Below, one piece after another: positions 1 through 6,863 of a DNA stretch of 64,000 nt. The position numbers and the translations under genes are program-made. This stretch comes from Lachnospiraceae bacterium. Its GTDB lineage: Bacteria; Bacillota; Clostridia; Lachnospirales; Lachnospiraceae. Under the pieces are notes generated by a model. It saw nothing but the letters and a program-made list of their open reading frames with translations, ran no database searches and was not told the DNA's origin. The stretch spans positions 1 through 64,000 of the forward strand of contig JAFYAS010000057.1 in the NCBI GenBank assembly GCA_017540605.1. Reading direction: 5' to 3'. Every line of letters starts with the position of its first letter. Positions within the stretch are counted from its first letter, which is position 1.

Positions 1-102
1 AAATATGAATATCGAATATGGCCTTTGTTCGGTTTCGGCCTATATACCTTCAAGATTTTACGCTACTCAAGGATATTTAGATAGCAACCCGATATCTTTT
101 CA

Positions 103-133
103 ATGTTCGATATACATATATTATACCGAACAT
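103..133. promoter_or_regulatory. Dyad operator over a leftward promoter
   Basis: ATGTTCGATATA (103-114) and TATACCGAACAT (122-133) form an inverted repeat with one mismatch around a 7-base spacer. It overlaps the -10 box of the minus-strand promoter described separately, the normal place for a repressor operator. The orientation (GTTCG outward, CGAAC inward) is the reverse of a Gram-positive LexA box. The binding protein is unknown. Confidence 0.5.
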
Positions 134-148
134 GCGTTTTGTTGTCAA
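120..148 (-). promoter_or_regulatory. Consensus sigma-A promoter reading out of the window
   Basis: On the minus strand TTGACA (143-148) is followed after exactly 17 bases by TATAAT (120-125), a full consensus match to both boxes. Transcription would run leftward, so its gene lies beyond base 1. No start codon is evident on the minus strand in the first 119 bases, which would be leader. Confidence 0.6.
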
Positions 149-220
149 CCATGAATCAGAAAATAGCCAAATAGACTTATCAAAGATTTTCGGGTAGCTG
201 GAAATCTTTTTTTTAAACTA

Positions 221-257
221 CAGGTTGAATGACAAAAAACTCAGCGCATAATATAAT
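221..257 (+). promoter_or_regulatory. Promoter of the PARG-like gene, with shared 5' motif
   Basis: ATGACA (229-234), a 17-base spacer and TATAAT (252-257) precede the gene starting at 319. The -35 box is embedded in CAGGTTGAATGACAAAA, which recurs with one change in front of the XRE gene at 2755, where it also lies 17 bases from its -10 box. Confidence 0.6.
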
Positions 258-318
258 AATCCAATAATGGGAAAAGGTGTGTTATAAGTTGATCGCAAAT
301 AGAAGGAGAAAAAGTATT

Positions 319-1170
319 ATGGGAAGAGAAGAAAATGTAGAGATTTTTAGGGATACAGAGAGGCTTTGTAAGACCAATCCAAAGCTTTCGGCGTCTGTAA
401 AGAAGGCAACATCGTCACAGAAGCTGATCCTAGAGGGAGATCCCTTAGCTGATCAGAAAAAGGACATTTATGAAGAACCGGCAAGGGTTATTGTGTCTAA
501 AAAAAGAACGTATGAGGCAGCTGCTGCTTATAAGGGATATCATGTTGTAGTACATAATTTTGCGTCCGCATCTAATCCCGGCGGTGGAGTAGTGAAGGGG
601 GCAAATGCTCAGGAGGAATGTCTTTGCAGGTGCTCCGGACTGTATTTCAATCTTAATTCTAAGGATATGTGGAATGGGTTTTATCAACCCCATAGGAACG
701 CACATGATCCTATTCACAATGACGATATTATATTCACTCCTGGTGTTACGGTATTTAAGACGGATTCTGCGATGCCTAAGCTTATGCCTGAGTCTGACTG
801 GTATGATGTGGATGTGATCACATGTGCGGCTCCAAATCTCCGTAACAAGCCCAGCAATCAATATAATAACGGAGATGGATATAGACCGATCATAATGAAG
901 GACAAAGAGCTTTTAACTCTTCACGAAAAGAGATTAAGAAGAATTTTAGAGGTTGCCCTGTCGGAGGGATGCGATACTATCATTCTCGGAGCCTTTGGAT
1001 GTGGAGCCTTTGAGAACAATCCGGAGGTTGTGGCTCTTGCCTATCGAAATGTGATAAAGGAGTATCTCAATGCCTTTAAAAATATAGAATTTGCTGTATA
1101 TTGCTCTCCGCGTGATGACAGTAATTTTAGGATTTTTGATAGGGTATTGAAGGTTTATATGGGTAAATAA
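319..1170 (+). CDS. Microbial-type poly(ADP-ribose) glycohydrolase (TIGR02452 family)
   Basis: Predicted 283-residue macrodomain-fold hydrolase that removes ADP-ribose chains or ADP-ribosyl groups from modified proteins in the cytoplasm. The diagnostic bacterial PARG signature GGG-x7-QEE is visible as GGGVVKGANAQEE, inside the usual context ASNPGGG. The later glycine loop GAFGCGAFENNP matches the second ribose/diphosphate-binding loop of the family. The start at 319 is chosen because AGAAGGAG lies just upstream; an in-frame start at 277 has no ribosome-binding site. It is first in a run with the small gene at 1191 (20-base gap). Its promoter resembles that of the XRE regulator at 2755. Family assignment is firm; the biological substrate is unknown, and a role in undoing toxin or phage-triggered ADP-ribosylation is only inference. 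Confidence 0.87.
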   Translation: MGREENVEIFRDTERLCKTNPKLSASVKKATSSQKLILEGDPLADQKKDIYEEPARVIVSKKRTYEAAAAYKGYHVVVHNFASASNPGGGVVKGANAQEECLCRCSGLYFNLNSKDMWNGFYQPHRNAHDPIHNDDIIFTPGVTVFKTDSAMPKLMPESDWYDVDVITCAAPNLRNKPSNQYNNGDGYRPIIMKDKELLTLHEKRLRRILEVALSEGCDTIILGAFGCGAFENNPEVVALAYRNVIKEYLNAFKNIEFAVYCSPRDDSNFRIFDRVLKVYMGK

Positions 1171-1190
1171 AATCTACTACGAGGAAGAGT

Positions 1191-1523
1191 ATGATATCGT
1201 CTGAGGAATACTTTGGTTATCTGAAAAAAGCGTTTAAGAAGAATCATGTGCAAGGTTATAGGATAGGGTGTAAAGCAAATCGGAAGATATGTATTTACAA
1301 GGATCATGGCAAGTGGATTGTTTCTGAGATACAGCAAGGACTCGCAATATCTCCGACAGAGTATGATCCTGACGATATCTGGCATGCATGTGAGGATATA
1401 ATAGAGAGATTGGCTAAAAATGAGGAACATCGTAGGAAGATATGGATGGATTGGGCATCCCCTTCAAACTGGGCTGAGAAAATGGATGAGCCCTTGTCGA
1501 TACATATCATTGAGCAGAGGTAA
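1191..1523 (+). CDS. Hypothetical protein, 110 aa
   Basis: Soluble, mixed-charge protein of 110 residues with no signal peptide or membrane segment. ATG 1191 follows GAGGAAGAG at a good distance and lies 20 bases after the PARG-like gene, so the two are probably co-transcribed. The N-terminal half has the look of small immunity-type proteins (ANRKICIYKDHGKWIVSE), and the C-terminal half contains conserved-looking tryptophans (IWMDWASPSNW). I do not recognise a family with confidence. Immunity function is speculation because no toxin gene is adjacent. Confidence 0.6.
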   Translation: MISSEEYFGYLKKAFKKNHVQGYRIGCKANRKICIYKDHGKWIVSEIQQGLAISPTEYDPDDIWHACEDIIERLAKNEEHRRKIWMDWASPSNWAEKMDEPLSIHIIEQR

Positions 1524-1528
1524 GAGTC

Positions 1529-1648
1529 ATGAAGAAAAGGGATTATTCCTGTTTCGAGAAAAAGGACTACATTTTTGTAAATCCAATAAGGCACTTCAAA
1601 CGATGGGGAAGAAATATCAAGCATGCATATCAGAGGATGAAATACTGA
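1529..1648 (+). pseudogene. 5' remnant of a small basic protein gene (39 codons)
   Basis: An ATG five bases after the preceding stop codon opens a 39-residue frame beginning MKKRDYSCFEKKDYIFVNP and ending at TGA 1646-1648. Its tail, HFKRWGRNIKHAYQRMKY, resembles the start of a longer family in which a HAYQR-type helix is followed by GYC/GYS and continues for another 50 or more residues. Here the frame stops exactly there. I read it as a truncated gene; a genuine 39-residue protein is the alternative. Confidence 0.35.
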
Positions 1649-1698
1649 TTAAGTTCCTATTTTTGGTATGTAATGAGTTATGAAAGTCAGGTTTTTTG

Positions 1699-2511
1699 AT
1701 GGTATATTTGAGTTGTTTTAAGGTATCGGAGCATAGAGTAAATAATCCCAATCTATATCCTTACAATGTGTTTCGGGAAAAGGATATTTACCCATTTGTA
1801 TTTGCGCCCATCACGATTTTTTATGGTGACAACGGTTGTGGAAAATCAACCCTTTTGAATCTGATCGCCAAGAAAATACAGGCTAGGGGATATGAGGATT
1901 TTACATATAGCCAGCTGGGGATAGACCAATTTGTTTCGGAGTGCACCGTAAGCTATGGAGAGGATGATTATGGTCATGAGCTGATGATTCCCAGGGGGAG
2001 TCTGTATTTAAAAAGCGAGGATCTGCTTTACGAGGTAAAAAAGGTTGAGCAGGAGAGTGCCCTTGTAAATGGATATGTTTTTAATGAGATGAGAATCAAC
2101 AATCTGAAAAAAGAGCAGGCGCTGCTTAAGCTTAATTCACCGGTAATGAAGGGGGCTCCTTCAAGACTTGCATGTATTCTATTTAACCAGGAAAAGTATT
2201 CCAATGGCGAAACAGCTATGACTGTACTTATGGATAGCTTAGAGCCTGACAATCTGTATCTCTTGGATGAACCGGAGGTTTCACTTTCTCCTGCAAATCA
2301 AGTAAAGCTTGCAGAGGAGATCAATAAGCTGGCACTTTATCTGAATTGCCAATTTATAATAGCGACCCATTCGCCGTTTATGCTTGGAACCTTGAGGGCA
2401 AAAATATATAACATAGATGATAAATGTATGGATGAATCAAGATGGCAGGATTTGGAGAATGTTCGCTATTTCTACGACTTCTTCAAGAAGCATGAGAGGG
2501 AGTTTGAATAG
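1699..2511 (+). CDS. AAA family ATPase (ABC/SMC-type, AAA_21-like)
   Basis: Cytoplasmic P-loop ATPase of 270 residues. Walker A is GDNGCGKST near residue 50. A signature-like YSNGE precedes Walker B LYLLDEPEVSLSP, followed by the switch histidine in IIATHSPFML. This order is typical of stand-alone ABC-like ATPases such as RecF/SMC-class or OLD-like domains, without a fused nuclease. ATG 1699 is preferred over the adjacent TTG 1696; the ribosome-binding site is weak. It is followed by a strong terminator at 2536. Such ATPases occur in defence and regulatory modules, but nothing in the sequence shows its partner; the PARG-like gene upstream is the obvious candidate. Confidence 0.8.
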   Translation: MVYLSCFKVSEHRVNNPNLYPYNVFREKDIYPFVFAPITIFYGDNGCGKSTLLNLIAKKIQARGYEDFTYSQLGIDQFVSECTVSYGEDDYGHELMIPRGSLYLKSEDLLYEVKKVEQESALVNGYVFNEMRINNLKKEQALLKLNSPVMKGAPSRLACILFNQEKYSNGETAMTVLMDSLEPDNLYLLDEPEVSLSPANQVKLAEEINKLALYLNCQFIIATHSPFMLGTLRAKIYNIDDKCMDESRWQDLENVRYFYDFFKKHEREFE

Positions 2512-2535
2512 CATATTCTTTTTAAGCCGGTCAAG

Positions 2536-2566
2536 GGCGTCTATGAGAGATCATAGGCGCCTTTTT
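2536..2566 (+). terminator. Intrinsic terminator after the AAA ATPase
   Basis: GGCGTCTATGA (2536-2546), loop GAGA, then TCATAGGCGCC (2551-2561) and five T. The 11-bp stem has one G-U pair. Confidence 0.85.
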
Positions 2567-2649
2567 GAGCTCAATTATATTATAAGAATTCTTGTGATAA
2601 AATTTCGTATCATATAAAATGACAGAGGATTAAAAAAATATTTATACCA

Positions 2650-2686
2650 CAGGTTTAATGACAAAAGCGATTTTTTATGGTATTAT
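2650..2686 (+). promoter_or_regulatory. Promoter of the XRE gene, with shared 5' motif
   Basis: ATGACA (2658-2663), 17-base spacer, TATTAT (2681-2686). The upstream block CAGGTTTAATGACAAAA differs from the block at 221-237 in one base, so both promoters may bind the same factor, possibly the XRE protein encoded here. Confidence 0.55.
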
Positions 2687-2754
2687 CTGATATGTTGAGG
2701 TATTTTTTTTAGTTTTAAAGGAACATGGGGTTCCTTAAGAAGGGGTGATTAAAT

Positions 2755-3006
2755 ATGGGTATGACTCAGGTCATTGATATGGCAGCAACAGGTAGGAATA
2801 TTACAAGACTTCGCGAGAAGGCAGGCCTTTCGGTCAAGAAGCTTCAGGATGTCTTCGGATTTAGAACTCCGCAGGCAATCTACAAATGGCAGCATGGTGC
2901 TGCGTTGCCAAGCATCGACAATATGGTGATTTTGGCATCGGCACTATCGGTTACTATTGATGATATCATCATAGTAAATGATATACAGCTGGAGCTCTGT
3001 GCATAA
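2755..3006 (+). CDS. XRE-family helix-turn-helix regulator
   Basis: An 83-residue DNA-binding protein consisting of little more than one HTH_3 domain: GRNITRLREKAGLSVKKLQDVFGF, turn, RTPQAIYKWQHGAALPSIDNMVILASAL. The ribosome-binding site AAGGGGTG lies 8 bases before the ATG. It is a single-gene unit between a promoter and a strong terminator. The shared promoter motif with the PARG-like gene suggests autoregulation plus control of that gene, but this is inference. Confidence 0.85.
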   Translation: MGMTQVIDMAATGRNITRLREKAGLSVKKLQDVFGFRTPQAIYKWQHGAALPSIDNMVILASALSVTIDDIIIVNDIQLELCA

Positions 3007-3020
3007 AAAGCTTGATAGAA

Positions 3021-3070
3021 AGAATCGGCAAATTGTCCTTAAGGGATGTATGCCGATTCTTTTCTTTTTA
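3021..3070 (+). terminator. Intrinsic terminator after the XRE gene
   Basis: AGAATCGGCA (3021-3030) pairs perfectly with TGCCGATTCT (3051-3060), followed by TTTCTTTTT. Confidence 0.8.
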
Positions 3071-3283
3071 TGTGCAATTCCGTAGCTTATAAAGTATTGT
3101 GGTAATTTAGCGAGTATGGTAGAATATCTCTGTATGTATCAATATCGGAATAACTAAGTTGTTGAGTGGTTACATTAATAGATTTAAAGAGGTTGGTATG
3201 AAAAATAGCAGCTTTGCTGCAAAGCAAAATAGGATGTTGTAAAACATATTATAAATTTTTATTTCAAAAGGGAGGATGTAAAC

Positions 3284-3601
3284 ATGACTTTTGACGGAAT
3301 GCTTAAGAAGGTAAGAAAGATCGCAGAGAAGACCGATGCAACAGGAAGAGATTTTTTAGCTGTTCAGATCAACATTACCGGTGACAATGGCGGAGTGTTC
3401 TATGTAGAGGTAAAGGACGGCAATATCAATGTCGAGCCCTACGAGTACAATGACAGAAACTGCGCTATCACCATTGATATGGACAATTTCAACAAGCTGA
3501 TCGATGGCAAGCTTGATCCTGTGAAGGCCTTTACCTTTGGAAAACTTAAGGTTGACGGAGATGTAGGAAAGGCTCTTGAATTTGCCAAGCTTGTAAAGTA
3601 A
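3284..3601 (+). CDS. SCP2 sterol-binding domain protein
   Basis: A 105-residue single-domain protein of the SCP2/sterol-carrier fold, predicted to bind a hydrophobic ligand in the cytoplasm. Recognisable features are the alternating beta strands around GGVFYVEVKDGNINVEPY, the NCAITIDMDNFNKLIDGKLDP strand-helix typical of SCP2, and the closing AFTFGKLKVDGDVGKALEFAKLV. A strong GGGAGG lies upstream and a terminator directly downstream, so it is monocistronic. The physiological ligand is unknown. Confidence 0.85.
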   Translation: MTFDGMLKKVRKIAEKTDATGRDFLAVQINITGDNGGVFYVEVKDGNINVEPYEYNDRNCAITIDMDNFNKLIDGKLDPVKAFTFGKLKVDGDVGKALEFAKLVK

Positions 3602-3630
3602 CGAAGAATTTGATTTAGGTAATTATGCCG

Positions 3631-3658
3631 AAAGGGGAGTGTATCTCCCCTTTTTTTT
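3631..3658 (+). terminator. Intrinsic terminator after the SCP2 gene
   Basis: AAAGGGGAG, loop TGTAT, CTCCCC followed by eight T. Confidence 0.88.
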
Positions 3659-3673
3659 CTGTAAAAAGCCACA

Positions 3674-3703
3674 TTGAAGAAGAAGTGTTGATAGTGTTAT
3701 AGT
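3674..3703 (+). promoter_or_regulatory. Probable promoter of murB
   Basis: TTGAAG (3674-3679), 18-base spacer, TATAGT (3698-3703) with an extended TGT before the -10 box. It lies 50 bases before the murB start. Confidence 0.45.
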
Positions 3704-3752
3704 AGAAAACGGTGGGGTAAAAGGGGATAGTATTTGTATTCGGGAATGTGTT

Positions 3753-4670
3753 ATGCTTTCAGAAAATATTGATTTCGTCAAGACAATAGAAAAACTATAC
3801 GGCAGCAGATTGTTAAGAAATGAGCCGATGGAAGCCCATACCACCTTTAGAGTCGGAGGTGGGGCAGCCTTCTTTGTTACACCCTCAAGTCTTAATGAGC
3901 TTGCTGATACTCTTTTGGTATGCAAGGAGTTTGATGTACCGTATTATATCCTTGGAAATGGTAGCAATATCCTTGTATCTGATAAAGGCTATGATGGTTT
4001 GATCATCAGACTTTACAATACTATGGACCAGATGGAATTCGACGGTGAGATTGTGACTGCCGGTTGCGGTCTGATGCTTTCAAGGCTTGCAAATGAAGCA
4101 AAGAACAGGGGACTTTCGGGACTTGAATTTGCATCAGGAATACCGGGTACTCTTGGCGGAGCAGTGTTTATGAATGCAGGAGCCTACGGCGGAGAGATGA
4201 AGGATGTGATCATCGATGTTCAGGTGATGGACAGAGCCGGAAGGATAAGGACTGTCAAGGTTTCCGATATGGATTTCGGTTACAGGAAGAGCATCCTTGG
4301 TGCAACCGGAGAGATAGCTGTTTCCGCAAGGATGAGCCTTAATAAAAAGCCCATAGTTGAGATAGAAGAGCTTATGCGTGATCTCAATGGAAGGCGTAGA
4401 GAAAAACAGCCCTTGGAATATCCAAGTGCCGGAAGTACCTTCAAGAGACCTGAGGGATATTTTGCCGGAAAGCTTATTGAGGATTCGGGACTTCGTGGCT
4501 TTCGTATAGGTGATGCAATGGTTTCTACAAAGCATTGTGGCTTTGTGATAAATGCAGGTAAGGCGACAGCCGATGATATAAAGCAGTTGATAGATCATAT
4601 CAGAGAAAAGGTGCTTTCCGATTCAGGTGTGGAGCTTAGTCCTGAGGTGAGATTATTGGGTGAGTTTTGA
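3753..4670 (+). CDS. murB: UDP-N-acetylenolpyruvoylglucosamine reductase
   Basis: FAD-dependent enzyme that reduces UDP-GlcNAc-enolpyruvate to UDP-MurNAc, the second committed step of peptidoglycan synthesis. The 305 residues match the usual length of the short (type II) form. Visible are the FAD-binding loop YILGNGSNILVSDKGYDGLIIRL, the core SGLEFASGIPGTLGGAVFMNAGAYGGE, the catalytic serine in YPSAGSTFKRP, and the C-terminal glutamate in ELSPEVRLLG. It opens the murB-rapZ-whiA-crh cluster (21-base gap to rapZ), an arrangement common in Clostridia. Confidence 0.96.
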   Translation: MLSENIDFVKTIEKLYGSRLLRNEPMEAHTTFRVGGGAAFFVTPSSLNELADTLLVCKEFDVPYYILGNGSNILVSDKGYDGLIIRLYNTMDQMEFDGEIVTAGCGLMLSRLANEAKNRGLSGLEFASGIPGTLGGAVFMNAGAYGGEMKDVIIDVQVMDRAGRIRTVKVSDMDFGYRKSILGATGEIAVSARMSLNKKPIVEIEELMRDLNGRRREKQPLEYPSAGSTFKRPEGYFAGKLIEDSGLRGFRIGDAMVSTKHCGFVINAGKATADDIKQLIDHIREKVLSDSGVELSPEVRLLGEF

Positions 4671-4691
4671 TAGATAGAGAGTAGGTATTAT

Positions 4692-5561
4692 ATGCAGTTT
4701 ATCATTGTTACGGGGATGTCGGGGGCCGGAAAATCAACAACGTTAAAGACCATGGAGGATATGGGATTTTTCTGCGTGGACAATCTCCCGGTAGGTCTTA
4801 TGGTCGGCTTTGCCGAAATGCTTAAGAATGGTACCTCCGGTATAGAAAATGCTGCCCTTGGTCTCGATATCAGGAGTGGTGAGGCTCTTTCGGAGCTTCC
4901 GCAGATACTTGAAAAACTAAAGGATATCGGTCTCGAATATAAGATACTGTTTTTAGACGCCAATGATGATGTGTTGGTAATGCGTTATAAGGAGACCAGA
5001 AGATCTCATCCCCTTGCAAGGCTAGGTCAGATAGAGGATGGTATAGCGAGAGAAAGAGAGCAGATTGCATTCCTTCGTAAAAGCTCCGATATGATCATAG
5101 ATACAACGAATCTTTTAACAAGGGAGCTTAAGGCTGAGCTTGATAGGATATTTGTTCACAACGGAAGCTTTAGCAATTTCATTGTATCCGTTAAATCCTT
5201 TGGTTTTAAGTATGGGATTCCAAGAGACGCAGATCTGGTATTTGATGTAAGGTTTTTACCCAATCCGTTTTATGTGCGGGATCTAAAGCCCTTGACAGGC
5301 AATGATCTTCCTGTCAGGGAATATGTGATGGCTTCAAAGGAAGCGGAGATATTTATTGATAAGGTTGTTGATTTGCTGACATTTCTTATACCCAACTACA
5401 TCAAGGAGGGAAAGAATCAGCTTGTTATTGGAATAGGTTGCACGGGGGGAAAGCATCGTTCGGTTACTATTGCCAATGAAATATATGAGGAGCTTTCTAA
5501 GCTTTCTTATACTGTCAAATGCTATCACCGTGATATTGAGCTCGATTCAAGGAGGCGTTAG
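4692..5561 (+). CDS. rapZ: RapZ/YvcJ nucleotide-binding adaptor
   Basis: P-loop protein of 289 residues. Walker A GMSGAGKST sits at residues 8-16, and the Walker B-like ILFLDANDDVLVMRYKETRRSHPL precedes the C-terminal domain with the conserved IGCTGGKHRSVTIAN. In Enterobacteria RapZ directs an sRNA to RNase E; in Firmicutes the orthologue YvcJ binds nucleotides and has a less clear role. The downstream whiA overlaps its ribosome-binding site: the AAGGAGG for whiA is the end of this gene, and one base separates the two reading frames. Translation is therefore probably coupled. Confidence 0.95.
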   Translation: MQFIIVTGMSGAGKSTTLKTMEDMGFFCVDNLPVGLMVGFAEMLKNGTSGIENAALGLDIRSGEALSELPQILEKLKDIGLEYKILFLDANDDVLVMRYKETRRSHPLARLGQIEDGIAREREQIAFLRKSSDMIIDTTNLLTRELKAELDRIFVHNGSFSNFIVSVKSFGFKYGIPRDADLVFDVRFLPNPFYVRDLKPLTGNDLPVREYVMASKEAEIFIDKVVDLLTFLIPNYIKEGKNQLVIGIGCTGGKHRSVTIANEIYEELSKLSYTVKCYHRDIELDSRRR

Positions 5562-5562
5562 G

Positions 5563-6471
5563 ATGTCATTTTCCGGCAAGGTTAAGGAAGAGATCATATC
5601 TGATCTTCCCCAGGCGAGACATTGTCAGATAGCATATCTTTCCGCCATAGTATGTACCGCGGGAAGAGTCGGGATCGATGCTCACAGAAGATTGTATCTT
5701 CAGATAAAGCACGACAATCCTGAGGTAAAGGAGATCACAAAAAAGTTATCCAAAAATCTATTTGACAATGATGAACTCTCTGATTCAAGGCTTTGTTTTA
5801 AGATGCTTGAGACCACAAAGCTTTTATCGGGAGCAGAGGATATTCTGAGCAAAAAGAATAAAGTGCTCGATGAGAAGGATCTTCACTGGGATGGATTGAT
5901 ACTTCGAAGGCAGTGCTGTAAGAGAGCGTTTTTAAAGGGGCTTTTTCTTACATCGGGTTCGGTAAATGATCCCAATAAGGCTTATCATTTGGAACTGGTC
6001 TTTTCAAATGAACTCTACGCTGAGGATGTAAAGGAGCTCCTTTTGGATATGGAGCTCGAAGCAAAGGTTGTTGAGCGCAAAAAATATTTTGTGGTTTATA
6101 TAAAGGATGGGCAGCAGATAGTTGATTTCCTGAATATAATAGGTGCTCCTATCTCACTTATGGATATGGAGAACATCAGGATATTAAAGGATGTAAGAAA
6201 TGGCGTCAACAGGAAGGTAAACTGTGAGGCGGCGAATATAAAAAAGACTGTCAATGCTGCAAGAAAACAGATTGAAGATATTGAACTGATAGAAAAATTA
6301 AGGGGACTCGAAAGTCTGCCTGATGGACTTTATGAGATGGCTTGTTTAAGGCTTTCGGAGCCTGATGCCACACTTACTGAGCTTGGAGAGATGCTCGATC
6401 CGCCGGTGACTAAGTCCGGCGTGAATCATAGATTAAGAAAAATAAGCAAGATTGCTGATGAATTAAGGTAA
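5563..6471 (+). CDS. whiA: WhiA, sporulation/cell-division-type DNA-binding regulator
   Basis: 302-residue protein with an N-terminal degenerate LAGLIDADG homing-endonuclease fold (SAIVCTAGRVG, LKGLFLTSGSVNDPNKAYHLEL) and a C-terminal helix-turn-helix (LTELGEMLDPPVTKSGVNHRLRKIS). In Bacillus the orthologue influences cell division and chromosome segregation; in Streptomyces it controls sporulation. The start at 5563 is fixed by AAGGAGG at the end of rapZ. The yvcK/mgfK gene that usually lies between rapZ and whiA is absent here. Confidence 0.95.
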   Translation: MSFSGKVKEEIISDLPQARHCQIAYLSAIVCTAGRVGIDAHRRLYLQIKHDNPEVKEITKKLSKNLFDNDELSDSRLCFKMLETTKLLSGAEDILSKKNKVLDEKDLHWDGLILRRQCCKRAFLKGLFLTSGSVNDPNKAYHLELVFSNELYAEDVKELLLDMELEAKVVERKKYFVVYIKDGQQIVDFLNIIGAPISLMDMENIRILKDVRNGVNRKVNCEAANIKKTVNAARKQIEDIELIEKLRGLESLPDGLYEMACLRLSEPDATLTELGEMLDPPVTKSGVNHRLRKISKIADELR

Positions 6472-6489
6472 GCTGAAAGGAGTATTATT

Positions 6490-6744
6490 ATGCTTAGCAA
6501 GGAAATGATCGTGAATATTACTGCGGATCCCGAGGAGAGACCGGTTGCAATGCTTGTTCAGATTGCAAGTCAGTTTGACAGTAGTATCTATCTTTTGACG
6601 GAGGACAAGCACATCAATGCAAAGAGCATTATGGGTATGATGAGTTTAGGCCTTAAAAAGGGTGAAAAGATTACTGTAAAAGCAGAAGGAAATGATGAGG
6701 AACAGGCTGTTTCAGATCTTGAAAAATACTTGTGTTCATTATAA
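6490..6744 (+). CDS. Crh-like HPr paralogue lacking the PTS histidine
   Basis: 84-residue HPr-fold protein. At the position of the PTS phosphorylation site the sequence reads DPEERPVAMLV, so residue 15 is Glu instead of His. The regulatory site around Ser46 is kept (NAKSIMGMMSLGLKKG). This is the hallmark of Bacillus Crh, which has Gln15: it cannot pass phosphate from enzyme I to sugars but can be phosphorylated by HPr kinase and act with CcpA. Its position after whiA also matches crh in Bacillus (rapZ/yvcJ-yvcK-whiA/yvcL-crh). It follows whiA by 18 bases and is likely in the same operon. Confidence 0.88.
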   Translation: MLSKEMIVNITADPEERPVAMLVQIASQFDSSIYLLTEDKHINAKSIMGMMSLGLKKGEKITVKAEGNDEEQAVSDLEKYLCSL

Positions 6745-6863
6745 ATTCGTGATAAAATAACTTTATCTGACTGCTTATCTTTTTGAGGACTCATTTGTCT
6801 TTTTGCAGTCACTATTGCACTTACATCAACACGAGTTTTTTGCGCTAAGGGGATTATTTGAAG

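Noticed and set aside
103-133. LexA/SOS box
   Set aside because: A LexA box has CGAAC before GTTCG with a four-base gap; here the order is reversed and the half sites are much further apart.
3198-3242. 14-codon ORF in front of the SCP2 gene (MKNSSFAAKQNRML)
   Set aside because: Only a weak ribosome-binding site and no sign of conservation or function; could be chance.
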